Shown in pieces: positions 45,182 to 54,623 of a stretch of 64,000 nt of DNA. The number at the start of each line of letters is the position of its first letter. Within the stretch, counting starts at the first letter, position 1. Source of the DNA: Ignavibacteriota bacterium (GTDB lineage: Bacteria; Bacteroidota; Ignavibacteria; UBA10030; UBA6906); NCBI GenBank assembly GCA_016707525.1, contig JADJHP010000001.1:620001-684000 (forward strand). Direction: 5' to 3'. The translations under genes were made by a program, and so were the position numbers. Below the pieces are notes generated by a model that saw only the letters and a list, made by a program, of their open reading frames with translations, was not told the DNA's origin and did not search any database.

Positions 45182-45440
45182 CATGCATTCTCCCCCTCTC
45201 GTCGACCGGACGGTGCAGTGGATCAATTTCCCGTTCGCCCATGCGATATCCACCCGGAACCCTCCTCAGGCTGCGAGACCTTTAACAGTCCCATGCTCCC
45301 ATGCTGCCGGGGAGAGCAGGCAGGAGATCGACCGCATCTTCATGGCTCTGCAGGAGCATCTCCGCGATCCCTGCGGTGCAGCCGAAATTCCCATCGATCT
45401 GGAACGGGGGGTGCGCATCATGAGGTTCGCGCAAGTTCCG
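45182..45440 (-). pseudogene. Remnant of a GH95 alpha-L-fucosidase
   Basis: The fragment reads HDAHPPFQIDGNFGCTAGIA, then EMLLQSHEDAVDLLPALPG in one frame, then TVKGLAA, a stop, and GGFRVDIAWANGKLIHCTV in another. The order and sequence are the C-terminal end of GH95 enzymes: the first block includes the catalytic aspartate region and the last is the tail beta domain. The rest (more than 600 residues of a normal GH95) is absent, and there is a frameshift plus a TGA, so it cannot be functional. It shows that fucose-active enzymes were once here. Confidence 0.78.
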
Positions 45441-45505
45441 CCATTCCCCCCTGACGGGACGGGTCACACGGGTCACGCGCAGACGGCCCTCAGGCGCAAA
45501 TACCA

Positions 45506-45533
45506 CAAAGCCCCGGCTTTCGCAGGGGCTTTG
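45506..45533 (-). terminator. Hairpin after the HhH protein gene
   Basis: Nine-pair stem (45506-45514 with 45525-45533) with a ten-base loop. On the minus strand it is followed by the mixed TGGTATTTG stretch, so termination is only moderately supported. Confidence 0.5.
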
Positions 45534-45558
45534 GGTGCTACCACTTGAGACCGGGAGA

Positions 45559-45885
45559 TCATTTCGACTGTTTCGCGATAACGAGGTTCACGATCTTGTC
45601 GTATGTTCCCTGCGGAATGATGTTCTTTGTCACGAGATCCGTCTTGACGCGGAAGGGACGGTTCTTGATGATGGCTTTGCCATACGCTTCCCCGATGCCG
45701 GGAAGTGCCTTGAGCTGGTCAAGGGAGGCACTGTTCAGATCCAGAAGCTCAGCGGCCTTCGTTTTCGCTGCATCGATCTGTCCTGTCGGTGCTTTTATGG
45801 TCTTCGTCTGTGCACTCACGGTGCCGGTCGTCAGCACAAGGCCGGCGATCACAAGAACAAGTGCTGCGCGCAGAATCGTCTTCAT
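45559..45885 (-). CDS. Secreted helix-hairpin-helix protein, ComEA-like
   Basis: A 108-residue protein with signal peptide (MKTILRAALVLVIAGLVLT then TGTVSAQ) and one helix-hairpin-helix pair (DLNSASLDQLKALPGIGEAY, GKAIIKNRPFRVKTDLVTK). ComEA proteins hold DNA during uptake at the cell surface. This one lacks the N-terminal membrane anchor of canonical ComEA and would be free in the periplasm. GGAGACCCC lies before the ATG. It has its own candidate promoter. Confidence 0.85.
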   Translation of the reverse strand: MKTILRAALVLVIAGLVLTTGTVSAQTKTIKAPTGQIDAAKTKAAELLDLNSASLDQLKALPGIGEAYGKAIIKNRPFRVKTDLVTKNIIPQGTYDKIVNLVIAKQSK

Positions 45886-45928
45886 GGGGTCTCCTTACCG
45901 TTGGAACTGTCCGTTGATTATTCGCAGA

Positions 45929-45957
45929 AATGTATTGATTTCACCACAGAAATCCAA
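45929..45957 (-). promoter_or_regulatory. Candidate promoter for the HhH protein
   Basis: -35 TTGGAT (45952-45957), 17-base spacer, -10 TACATT (45929-45934), in the 96 bases between the DUF4091 gene stop and this gene's start. Confidence 0.45.
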
Positions 45958-45981
45958 TAGCTCTCATGGAACGCGAAAACG

Positions 45982-47697
45982 CTACGGTGCGATCTGCACA
46001 TCGGCAGCCTCGAGCAATGCCTGCCGCGCACGCCGGTATTCCGGTACGCGCTTGTCGTACTCATCAAATGCCCGAACAACCATGCCGATGATCTCCTCCG
46101 CGCGGCCGGGAGAGCGTTGTTTGACCTGCGCGAGCACCTCGCAATCCTCCATCCCGATCCTGTGCGCTTCGAAGCGGTGGCTCGACAGCGGTCCTTCCTT
46201 CACAGGATAGACGATGTGGGAATCCCCCGCCGGCAGGTACTGCCCTTCCATGTGGAACCGGACCAATTCTTCGAACGGCTTCGCAGTGTGATGATTGAAC
46301 CCCCAATGGAGATACCCCTGCAGGTCATACCTTGCAAGGGCCCAACCTATGTACACTTGACGCAGCCGCTCCATATCCAGGAGCCTGTTGAGCCAGGGCC
46401 CCCCGGGGGCAAGACAGGTATACACCCACACCCTGTCCCCTGCCGTCCTCCGTTTGTCGAAGAACGCACGGCTCGCCTGGTATTCGTGCACCTGTGGGCA
46501 CCACACGTTCACATCACCTGTAACGCTCATGGTCAGGGTGGCTTCGAGTATCTGGATCGAGGGGTCCATGTCCCGGAAGAGTGCCACGAGTTCGTGGTAC
46601 CTGTCGAGGAATTCGTCCGTTGGTTCATCAAAGATCCCCTGGAGCCACCGGGTGTCCCAATGGTTCTCTTTCATCATGGCAACGACCCTGGTCCCCATCC
46701 CCCTCAGCATGTGCTTCCCGCGTGGTGAGGTCGCATGCACCTCCTTTCCATCGGCGGCTCTCACGCCGAGCAGCATATCCGTGGATCCAAGCCAATCGCG
46801 ACGCCCCACAAGCGGCGCACCGTGGATCGTCGTCAGGCCTTCCGACTGGAACAACCGGATATATCGCTCAAGTCTTGCCCGCTCGAAAGCAACGACAGTC
46901 CCGCTGCTGTCGAAAGAGAAATACTCTCCCCAGATGAACCAGAAGGCATTCTGCCGTCCCTTTGTCATCAGGCGTGCATACTCTGCCAGCATCTTCCAGA
47001 AGGGCTCACTCCACTTCTCCACACCATGAGCAGAGCAGATATTGTCGAGGCTGTGCCAGTTGATGTAGGCCGTGGTCGCGTGTTCCAGAGAAGGGACCGT
47101 GACCCGATGGACGGTGACGGGGAACTGCAGCTCCTTTGTGACGTTGCCGCATCGCACTCTGATCTTGTACGGGTACGTGCCTTCCGGGACATGCGCGGGA
47201 ACAGGGATCTCAAGACGCAGGACAACAGTCGAAGACTCGGCGGTCAGCGGCAGGGAGACCGGGCGGAACGGGTCGTAGACCCTGAACGGTGCCCTGCGCA
47301 CAACAAACGGGTTGATCTTGCCGCTGTACTTCTCGGTATTCCTGTCAAGCCCCGTATTCTCTGCAACGGGGACGTCGATCAACCGATACCAGCGCTCCAC
47401 TCCAAGTCGCTTGCCCTTTCCAGCTACGGCAACAACACTGATCTGCTCCTTGCCAGTCAGCCCGGCGAGCATCACATGAACACCGGCGATCGCATTACGG
47501 GGAACGTGGATCGGAAGCCGGTCGGTCATACTTTCCGGGACCATGTCCGGGAACACTTCCAGGACTTCGTCTACCAGACCGATCTGCAAGATCGGATCAC
47601 CTGCCGGCTCCCCGTCAGTGATCGCGCATGCCACCCCATTCAGGAGGACAACCAGGCCCGCCAGAGTGAACCGCAGAACCATCGATCGCATATGCAT
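45982..47697 (-). CDS. DUF4091 glycoside hydrolase-like protein (GH123 group)
   Basis: A 571-residue secreted protein with N-terminal hydrophobic signal (TLAGLVVLLNGVACA). The C-terminal two thirds match the DUF4091 catalytic fold that includes GH123 N-acetyl-beta-galactosaminidases: the adjacent acidic pair in WLQGIFDEPTDEFLDRYHEL (about residue 360) and VWVYTCLAPGGPWLNRLLDM. An N-terminal beta-sandwich precedes it (about 50-200). It follows the sulfatase and the maturase on the same strand. A sulfated amino sugar substrate is a fair guess from this context. Confidence 0.72.
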   Translation of the reverse strand: MHMRSMVLRFTLAGLVVLLNGVACAITDGEPAGDPILQIGLVDEVLEVFPDMVPESMTDRLPIHVPRNAIAGVHVMLAGLTGKEQISVVAVAGKGKRLGVERWYRLIDVPVAENTGLDRNTEKYSGKINPFVVRRAPFRVYDPFRPVSLPLTAESSTVVLRLEIPVPAHVPEGTYPYKIRVRCGNVTKELQFPVTVHRVTVPSLEHATTAYINWHSLDNICSAHGVEKWSEPFWKMLAEYARLMTKGRQNAFWFIWGEYFSFDSSGTVVAFERARLERYIRLFQSEGLTTIHGAPLVGRRDWLGSTDMLLGVRAADGKEVHATSPRGKHMLRGMGTRVVAMMKENHWDTRWLQGIFDEPTDEFLDRYHELVALFRDMDPSIQILEATLTMSVTGDVNVWCPQVHEYQASRAFFDKRRTAGDRVWVYTCLAPGGPWLNRLLDMERLRQVYIGWALARYDLQGYLHWGFNHHTAKPFEELVRFHMEGQYLPAGDSHIVYPVKEGPLSSHRFEAHRIGMEDCEVLAQVKQRSPGRAEEIIGMVVRAFDEYDKRVPEYRRARQALLEAADVQIAP

Positions 47698-47739
47698 CCT
47701 CTTCCGTTGAACGATACGTTCGCCTGGCGGCGCAGGACC

Positions 47740-48864
47740 TTAACTCCGGATACTCGCAGCCCAGGCAGAAGCGAGGTCACGGTACGGCCGGTCCGCATGG
47801 TGAAAGAACACCTTGTACGCTTCGCAGAAATGGCTGACACCAGAATCGCGCGGATCCCGGATCCTGTCCTTTGTGCATCCTCCCCTGCACATCGTGAGCC
47901 AGGGGCACTCCCTGCATGCCGTGGGCAGCTCCGCCTTCCACCGGCCAAAGTGGTCCTGCGCCGGCCCATGCAACATGTCCCTCAATGGTGCGGTCATCAG
48001 ATTCCCCAGCCGCCACTCTGGCTCAACAAAGAAATCGCACGCAAAGACATCGCCATTGTGTTCGACAACCAGATAGACTCCGCATGTCTGCATCAACGTA
48101 CATTCCGGAGCATCAAGTCCGACGTACGCATGGAACACCGAATCGAACCAACGGATCGAGGTCCGCGCATAGGGGCCATCGAAATCTGCCCGCCACCGGT
48201 CGAAGAGCCGCACGAGGAACTCGCCGTACGCAGGCGCCGTGACGCTGTACGGCGCAGCACGGCCGGGATCGCCGGGGTCAGATTCGACACATGGGATGTA
48301 CTGCATGTGCTCGAACCCGGCCGAACAATGGAACGCGTAGATCTCCTCAGGGAACTGCGCAGCAAGGTCGGTCACAACGGAGAGGGCGTTCACTTCGACG
48401 TCGTGTGCCCGCAACAACCGGGCTGCGTCCATCACCTGATGCCACGATCCCTGTCCGCCCCGGGCCTTCCGATAATGGTCATGGATATGTTCCGGACCAT
48501 CGATCGACAGTCCGACCAGGAATCTGTATTCCCTGAGGAATTCAGCCCACTCCTCATTCAGCAGAAGTCCATTGGTCTGAAGCGCATTGCTCACGCTCTT
48601 TCCGTTCCCATGCTTCTGTTGAAGAGCCACCACGCGCTGGAAGAACGGGAGTCCCATCAGGGTGGGTTCTCCCCCCTGCCAGACAAAACTCATGTGCTGT
48701 TCCCTGCCGTTCAATGCCTGACGGATCATCTCCTCGAGCACCTCGTCGCTCATCCGGTGCGTCTCGTGAACAGCCGTGCCGTGCTGCACATAGAAACAAT
48801 ACGAACAATCAAGATTACAGTCAGGACCTGCGGGCTTCACAAGCACAAGATTGAACGTCTTCAC
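47740..48864 (-). CDS. Anaerobic sulfatase-maturating enzyme (radical SAM)
   Basis: anSME converts the active-site cysteine or serine of sulfatases to formylglycine. The 374 residues carry the radical-SAM cluster CNLDCSYCFYVQ, the SAM-binding WQGGEPTLMG and the SPASM cysteines (CTLMQTCGVYLVVEHNGD, ACDFFVEPEWRLGN, CRECPWLTMCRGGCTKDR) for the two auxiliary clusters. The gene immediately upstream encodes a Cys-type sulfatase, the natural partner. The gap to the DUF4091 gene is only 42 bases. Its own export is not needed since sulfatases are modified before secretion. Confidence 0.93.
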   Translation of the reverse strand: MKTFNLVLVKPAGPDCNLDCSYCFYVQHGTAVHETHRMSDEVLEEMIRQALNGREQHMSFVWQGGEPTLMGLPFFQRVVALQQKHGNGKSVSNALQTNGLLLNEEWAEFLREYRFLVGLSIDGPEHIHDHYRKARGGQGSWHQVMDAARLLRAHDVEVNALSVVTDLAAQFPEEIYAFHCSAGFEHMQYIPCVESDPGDPGRAAPYSVTAPAYGEFLVRLFDRWRADFDGPYARTSIRWFDSVFHAYVGLDAPECTLMQTCGVYLVVEHNGDVFACDFFVEPEWRLGNLMTAPLRDMLHGPAQDHFGRWKAELPTACRECPWLTMCRGGCTKDRIRDPRDSGVSHFCEAYKVFFHHADRPYRDLASAWAASIRS

Positions 48865-48936
48865 GCCAGTCCTCCATCACGCATGCAGGCGATGGGGTCA
48901 GGGCCATCCGGGATTCGTCGTGTGGTCATGTGCGCA

Positions 48937-50284
48937 TCACTCGACGAGAATCTCATCGGCGAAGAGCCACGCTTTCCCACCTGCGCCCGGATGCCATTGC
49001 GGACACGTGCCGACACTCTTCGCCTTCACGCGGATGTAGCGGATAGCAGGCGACCCGGAAAGCTCGGATGCATGGTCCAGAGCACGGAGGGTTCGGTCGA
49101 AGCTCTGCCGCGGCTCATCAAGGTGACCCACGGTGGTGTAGGTCCTGCCATCGGCCGACACCTCAATAACCACCGTCGCCGGTGGGAAGATCCACGCTGC
49201 CTGGTTCTCCAGGAACGAACATACGATGCGGCGTACCGCCCGGGGCCCACCAAGGTCGATCTCCGCATTCAGGTCGCTCCCCTCGAACCCCAACCACGCG
49301 CCATCCCCGTGATCGAGAGATCCTCTGGCCCCGTCGATGAGAGTCCCTGGCCCCATCCCCGCATACCGCGGACTTGGCGGGAGTTCCAGCCTGATCCCTG
49401 CTCCAACGGCGAGTGATCGAACGGAGCGTGCCCGATCAGCCCCCACTCTACCGGGTTCCCGGGTCCCCTTTCCCTTCGCACCGGTCAACCGGTCGCCCAA
49501 GTCTCCCCGTGCCGCATCCCCCAGCCGCTGCAGCCTGTCAACGATCGCAGGATACGCTGACGCCACATCGTGCCGCTCGCCCGGATCCGCGTTCAGGTCA
49601 TAGAGTTCACGTCCCGTCCTGCCTGAGGAATATTCGCCCGGATGGCCATTCTTCCCGGCCGGGACACCGGCGTACGAACGGTAGGTGTGCGGGAAGTGAA
49701 GTTTCCACGGTCCGCTCCGGACCGCTTGCAGCTCTCCATCATAATAATAGTAGAGATCCTCGCGTGGCGCCGCGCCCGGATCCCCGGAAAGCATCGAAAG
49801 AATATTCACGCCATCGATGGTGCGGGAAGGCAGTCGGGCACCGCACGCTGCGGCAATGGATGGGAGCAGATCCATGGTCGTGGCAAGGTTTCCTGCCGTG
49901 CTCCCCTCTGCGCAATGGCCCGGCCATCGAATGATGCACGGCACTCTCGCCCCCCCTTCCCACATCGTCCCCTTTCCTTCCCGGAGTGGCCCCGCAGACC
50001 CGGCATGATCGCCGAAGTTCAGCCAGGGGCCGTTATCACTCACAAATACGACCATGGTATGGTCATCGATGCCGAGCTTCTTGAGCGTGCCGAGGATCTC
50101 GCCAACGGACCAGTCGAGTTCCATGATCACATCGCCATACCTGCCCTGCGCACTCGCGCCCCGAAACCGGGAGGAGACACCGAGCGGGACATGCGGCATC
50201 GAGTGCGGAAGGTACAGGAAGAATGGACGGGATCTGTTCTTCTCGATGAAACGAACAGCACGGCGGGTATACGCCGTCGTCAGG
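48937..50284 (-). CDS. Sulfatase, C-terminal part with discoidin-like domain (split gene)
   Basis: From the break the frame reads FLTTAYTRRAVRFIEKNRSR, then PFFLYLPHSMPHVPLGVS and VVFVSDNGPWLNFGDHAGSA with the metal-binding Asp-Asn, then LREGKGTMWEGGARVPCI, and ends the sulfatase fold with ELYDLNADPGERHDVA. About the last 140 residues are a discoidin-like domain (FEGSDLNAEIDLGGPRAVRR, SFLENQAAWIFPPATVVIEV). An internal ATG at 50199 gives only a truncated frame. Confidence 0.88.
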
Positions 50285-50912
50285 AATCCTGATCGGCAAG
50301 AGTGCGGACCTCTGTGCCGGGCTCATCCCCTTCGTACAACCGGAGGGGGGGATAAGCGCTTTTCGTGCCATCCATGATCGGATGCCCGTCAAAATCCACC
50401 GGCCACATATCATTCGAGTACGGCAATCCAAAGAACTCATCGAACCCATGTTGCAGCGGCAGAAATTCCCGGTGATGGCCCAGATGCCACTTGCCGAAGA
50501 TCCCGGTCGCATACCTTTCCTTCTTCAGCATGGATGCGATCGTTTCTTCGGCACCGCTCAACCCCACGGTCGATGCAGGCATCAGCGCACCGCGTATGCC
50601 GATCCGCTGGGCGTAGCAGCCTGTCAGGAGAGAAGCTCGCGAAGCGCTGCACACCGCTTCCGACACATGGAAGTCGGTGAATCGCACTCCTTCGGACGCC
50701 ATCCGGTCGATGTTCGGGGTCTTCCATCCGGTCGCGCCGTAGCATCCAAGGTCAGCGTATCCCTGATCATCCGTGAGGATCACCACAACATTGGGCGGCC
50801 TTCGAGCATCACGAAGGAGCGCCCCCGGGGCGCACGCCCACGCCGCCGCTCCCATGCCGACCGTACGCAGGAATGTACGCCGGTCGCCCGTCAGTCTGCC
50901 CGGCCTGCTCAT
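50285..50912 (-). CDS. Sulfatase, N-terminal part with Tat signal (split gene)
   Basis: ATG 50912 with AGAAGGG six bases upstream. The twin-arginine signal GDRRTFLRTVGMGAAAWACA is followed by the sulfatase start PNVVVILTDDQGYADLGCYG (metal-binding aspartates) and the formylglycine motif AVCSASRASLLTGCYAQRIG, where Cys is the residue converted to formylglycine. The frame stops at 50280, but one extra T in the TT at 50285-50286 gives DQDFLTTAYTRRAV, joining the C-terminal part. The repaired protein is 658 residues, plausible for a sulfatase with a C-terminal binding domain. Confidence 0.88.
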
Positions 50913-51089
50913 CGCATCCCTTCTATCGGCGGGGTCGTGTCTGAACATTCCATATGCTGACGATCCATCACGTGGTATTCCGGAATTGGAAGAGAGGGCA
51001 CGTGAATGGTCACGTGCGGCGTGCTCCGAAAGGAGGCAACTGGAAGAATATACTGGAGGATGCCGCCAGAAACAAGGCGGCCTCACGCG

Positions 51090-51749
51090 TCATGCCGCCC
51101 CGGGCGCCGGGGACATGGAGGCGAGTTCATCGCCGAGGTTAAGGAACTGGTCCTCCTGGGCCAGCAGCGCATCCCCCTTGAGGGAAGCCTGGGAAGAACC
51201 CATGAACCACACCCCGGCGGCGGCAATTGTGAAGGACTGTTTTCCGGGGACAGACGAGACCGCCGGATACCGGGCGCTGAAGAGGTCAACGAACATCGTC
51301 CCCTCCATAACGAATATCAGGCACCGCGGAGGGGTTGCCTGTACTCTGGCAAGAAAGTGCTCGAACTCGGCCGGCGTCGGACAGGCGCTTTTGTCCTTCT
51401 CGGTATCGATGCCCGTTCGGGGGTTCATGTATGCGATACCGACCCCGAGGCGAAGAAGCTGATTCGTCTTTTTCTCAAGGAAGATCTGCCGGACGGGATC
51501 CGTGATGGTCCCGCGCGCGTGGCCTTCCGCCATCGCCTTCCTCTCCTCTTTCGAGATGATGCGTCCCTTCGTGATGCCACCGAGATCCAACAACTCCCAG
51601 AAACGGTCGCGCGGGTGGAGGTGGTGGAACTCCAACGTCGGCGATGGTTCTGTTGCCACCGCACCGACGAAGAGGGCGCGCAGCCCTGGCTCCCAGATCG
51701 ATTCAAGCATAGAGTGCCCTGCGAGGTTCACGTGTTGAGATGAGGCCAT
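51090..51749 (-). CDS. Uracil-DNA glycosylase-like protein
   Basis: A 219-residue cytoplasmic protein (206 if it starts at ATG 51710, where AGGG is eight bases upstream). The pattern LRALFVGAVATEPSPTLEF followed by HHLHPRDRFWELLDLGGIT resembles the first conserved block of the mismatch-specific uracil-DNA glycosylase superfamily (a loop after the first strand, then His-Pro-x-x-x-FW). The rest is not strongly diagnostic and the usual second motif was not located, so a DNA repair role is tentative. It lies just upstream of the sulfatase gene on the same strand, with an unrelated theme. Confidence 0.5.
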   Translation of the reverse strand: MASSQHVNLAGHSMLESIWEPGLRALFVGAVATEPSPTLEFHHLHPRDRFWELLDLGGITKGRIISKEERKAMAEGHARGTITDPVRQIFLEKKTNQLLRLGVGIAYMNPRTGIDTEKDKSACPTPAEFEHFLARVQATPPRCLIFVMEGTMFVDLFSARYPAVSSVPGKQSFTIAAAGVWFMGSSQASLKGDALLAQEDQFLNLGDELASMSPAPGAA

Positions 51750-51972
51750 GGCGAGTGGAGCCCCGCCGGAACTCGTTCCCCCCCTCTCCTAAGCGATCGA
51801 GGGGTGTTCCAGGACGAGGAGATGCCACCTTCTGAACGTACCGCAGGATCGTGCCAATGTCAAGAACGAGGGCGGGAGGCGGAAACACGGATCACTTCAG
51901 TGCGCGGTCCCGGAGGTATCGAACGAACGTATCGGGCGAAGGTATCGGTGGGGTTCATCGTCCGGACCCCAC

Positions 51973-51996
51973 GGGCCCGGGGTACTCCCCGGGCCC
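51973..51996. terminator. Hairpin downstream of amt
   Basis: Ten-pair perfect G/C stem (51973-51982 with 51987-51996), loop TACT, 88 bases after the amt stop, in the 334-base gap 51750-52083. No T tract. The remaining gap shows no convincing ORF. Confidence 0.5.
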
Positions 51997-52083
51997 ACAG
52001 AGGCCGTGATCTGTGATCCGTCCGAGCTGACAGGCGGGCATCATGCCATGTGGCTCTCCGGACAGCTCCATCCGGTGCGCGGT

Positions 52084-53427
52084 CTATCGAGCATGCGACG
52101 ATGCCGGTCCCCTCGGAAGGGTCGTTTCGGAATAGCGGTCAGGAGCCGCAGCGAACTCGGGGTAGGCGGACATGCCATGCTCACCGATATCAAGACCTTC
52201 GAGTTCCTCTTCGGCGGAGACGCGGACCCCGAGAGTGACCTTGATGAGATACCAACCTATCAGTGAGATGACGAACGCGAAGACCGCCACGGCGCCCATG
52301 CCGGTGAGCTGGGCCACCAGAAGTGACGTGCCACCACCAAAGAACAGTCCATCTCCCGTTGTGTTGGGCATGAAATGCCCTTCGGCGAACAGTCCCACGG
52401 CCAGGGTTCCGAAGAGACCGTTGGCAAGGTGCACGGACAGTGCACCGACGGGATCGTCGAGTTTCCACCGGTCGAACGCGAGAACGGCGAAGACGACGAG
52501 GACACCTGCCACGGTACCGATGATCAGCGAGCTTCCCACGCTCACATAGGCGCATCCGGCGGTGACGGCGACGAGGCCGGCGAGGCAACCATTGATGGTC
52601 ATGCTCAGGTCAGGCTTGCCCAGCATGAGCCATGCGACGATCGTCGAGCTGAGTAACCCGGCTGCTGCGGCGCTGTTCGTTGTGATGCAGATCCTCGCGA
52701 TCGCCTCCGGATCGAGAGCCATCGTGCTGCCAGGGTTGAAGCCAAACCACCCAAGCCACAGAACGAAGACGCCGATGGTGGCAAGGGGCATGCTGTGTCC
52801 CGGGATGGGGTGCACCTTCCCACCACGGAACTTCCCGATGCGGGGCCCGAGCACGATCACGCCGGCCAGAGCAGCCCACCCGCCTACCGAATGGACGACG
52901 GTGGAGCCCGCAAAATCCCAGAAGCCGAGGGATGCGAGCCATCCGCCTCCCCAGATCCAATGCCCGGAGATCGGATAGATCACTGCCACGAGGATCACGG
53001 AAAAGAGAATGAAGGAGAGGTACTTCACACGTTCGGCGACCGCTCCCGACACGATGGTGGCCGCCGTTCCGGCGAACACGAGTTGGAAGAAGAACTTCGC
53101 CAGGAGTGGGACCGTTGCCCAGCTCAGGGCGGTGTAGACACCCTGATAGGCATCACCGGTGGCGGGACTGTTGTCGGCCCCGGAGATGCCGAAGAGCCCT
53201 TCCCACCCGATCAGTCCGTTGCCATTCCCGAACATCAGGCCCCAGCCGAGGACCCAGAAGGCGATCGAGGAAACGGCAAAGACGATGAAGTTCTTTGACA
53301 GGATATTCACGGTGTTCTTCATCCGGGCCATGCCTGATTCCACCATGGCAAAGCCAAGATTCATGAAGAACACCAACATAGCGGTGACAAGAACCCAGAG
53401 AGTATCAAAGAGAACCTTGTTATCCAT
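52084..53427 (-). CDS. amt: Ammonium transporter
   Basis: A 447-residue member of the Amt/Rh family that conducts ammonium into the cell. About 11 membrane helices can be traced (TLWVLVTAMLVFFMNLGFAM, FIVFAVSSIAFWVLGWGLMF and so on). The twin histidines of the pore are in AGSTVVHSVGGWAAL and GALSVHLANGLFGTLAVGLF, and the C-terminal tail GLDIGEHGMSAYPEF is the typical end. ATG 53427 has AGGAG seven bases upstream. It follows glnK and the porin on the same strand, so it should be regulated by PII directly. Confidence 0.95.
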   Translation of the reverse strand: MDNKVLFDTLWVLVTAMLVFFMNLGFAMVESGMARMKNTVNILSKNFIVFAVSSIAFWVLGWGLMFGNGNGLIGWEGLFGISGADNSPATGDAYQGVYTALSWATVPLLAKFFFQLVFAGTAATIVSGAVAERVKYLSFILFSVILVAVIYPISGHWIWGGGWLASLGFWDFAGSTVVHSVGGWAALAGVIVLGPRIGKFRGGKVHPIPGHSMPLATIGVFVLWLGWFGFNPGSTMALDPEAIARICITTNSAAAAGLLSSTIVAWLMLGKPDLSMTINGCLAGLVAVTAGCAYVSVGSSLIIGTVAGVLVVFAVLAFDRWKLDDPVGALSVHLANGLFGTLAVGLFAEGHFMPNTTGDGLFFGGGTSLLVAQLTGMGAVAVFAFVISLIGWYLIKVTLGVRVSAEEELEGLDIGEHGMSAYPEFAAAPDRYSETTLPRGPASSHAR

Positions 53428-53473
53428 GCTGACTCCTGCAATGAGGTGAGTGTTGTTCAAGAATCCTGAAAGT

Positions 53474-54556
53474 TCAGAAGCTGACCACAGCCCCGAGAGC
53501 GATCGTGCTCTGGTGATCGACGGGAGCGCCGCCGTCACTCTGCTCATACACGGTCACGGTGGACCAGTCGTGCCGGAACTCCGCACGGAGGAGGAGTCCA
53601 CCCAGCAGAAGGTGTTCGAATGTCGCGGTCAGTTCGCCAAGCCGCATCGCCGTCCCCGTCGTTGCACCGTCGGTGTCGTCATAGATTTCCGTCCGCAGGG
53701 CGAGGGCGCTCGCATCCGACAAAGCATAGCGGCCGTACAGCGCTATACCTTTCCACGACACGGAGCTTCCCGCGAACGATTCCGAACCATAGTCCCCGTT
53801 GACGGCGAACGACAGACTGGACGTAGGGCGGTAGATCAGCGTCAGATCGATGACGTTGCGCATTCCTGCGTTGAGGGAATCCGGCTGCTCATTACCGCCG
53901 ATCCATCCGGCTGCCAGAGTGATCTGGTCCGAAGGTGTGAAGAAGAGGCTCGCCCCGGCGGTCTTCGCGTCGTTGTTGTCTTCGAGAGTATTCCAGCCAT
54001 TGGAGAGGTGGGCTGTGACGGTGAGCATCGGAAGCACGGGATAGGCGGCGCGGATCCCGAAGTGGTGATACGGGATGGCCCACGAGAACAGGAACGACCG
54101 GCTATAGTTCCAGTTGTCACGCGACTCGATCACTTCATACCCCATGTGGGTGACGAACTTGCCCATGTCCACGGTCAGCCCTGCACCCAGGGGGAGCACC
54201 GCCGTGACGTACGCTTGCTGCAGCAGGGCGAGCGTGCTGGAAGAGGATCCCTGCACGAGGTCATTCGTGCTTCCGAAATCCGCATCGATCCTGAAACCGA
54301 TGGGTGCAGCAGCTTTCTGGAAGACGATCTCCGCGAGGCTGACGTCGAACCGGTTCTGCACCAGGTCAAAGTTTCTGTACGTGTTCACATTGCCTGCCGG
54401 CTTGCCCAGGTTCTTGCTGAAATAGACATCGACGAACCCGGAGGTGGTGATGGCCGGTGCAGCGGGCTGCTCCTGAGCTGAAAGATCAACAGAGAATGCC
54501 AGAACGGATATCCCGATCCCCCAGGCGACACTCTTGAAGCGTTTCAGACGATGCAT
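53474..54556 (-). CDS. Outer-membrane porin-like protein (BBP2/OmpL-like) between glnK and amt
   Basis: A 360-residue protein with signal peptide (VAWGIGISVLAFSVDLSAQ). The start of the mature part SGFVDVYFSKNLGKPAGNV and the repeated strands such as RIDADFGSTNDLVQGSSSST, DMGKFVTHMGYEVIESRDNW and AVNGDYGSESFAGSSVSW match putative beta-barrel porin 2 proteins; it ends STIALGAVVSF with the terminal aromatic residue. ATG 54556 has AAGGAGAG upstream. Lying between PII and Amt (67 and 46 bases), it probably passes ammonium or other small nitrogen compounds through the outer membrane. Confidence 0.75.
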   Translation of the reverse strand: MHRLKRFKSVAWGIGISVLAFSVDLSAQEQPAAPAITTSGFVDVYFSKNLGKPAGNVNTYRNFDLVQNRFDVSLAEIVFQKAAAPIGFRIDADFGSTNDLVQGSSSSTLALLQQAYVTAVLPLGAGLTVDMGKFVTHMGYEVIESRDNWNYSRSFLFSWAIPYHHFGIRAAYPVLPMLTVTAHLSNGWNTLEDNNDAKTAGASLFFTPSDQITLAAGWIGGNEQPDSLNAGMRNVIDLTLIYRPTSSLSFAVNGDYGSESFAGSSVSWKGIALYGRYALSDASALALRTEIYDDTDGATTGTAMRLGELTATFEHLLLGGLLLRAEFRHDWSTVTVYEQSDGGAPVDHQSTIALGAVVSF

Positions 54557-54623
54557 GTGCTCTCCTTCATGCCGGCACGATCCCGGCCTCGAATGTGGAT
54601 GATGGCAGTGGCAGTCCGCACTG

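Noticed and set aside
45183..45548. 121-codon plus-strand ORF
   Set aside because: It is the antisense shadow of the GH95 remnant, whose protein similarity is on the minus strand.
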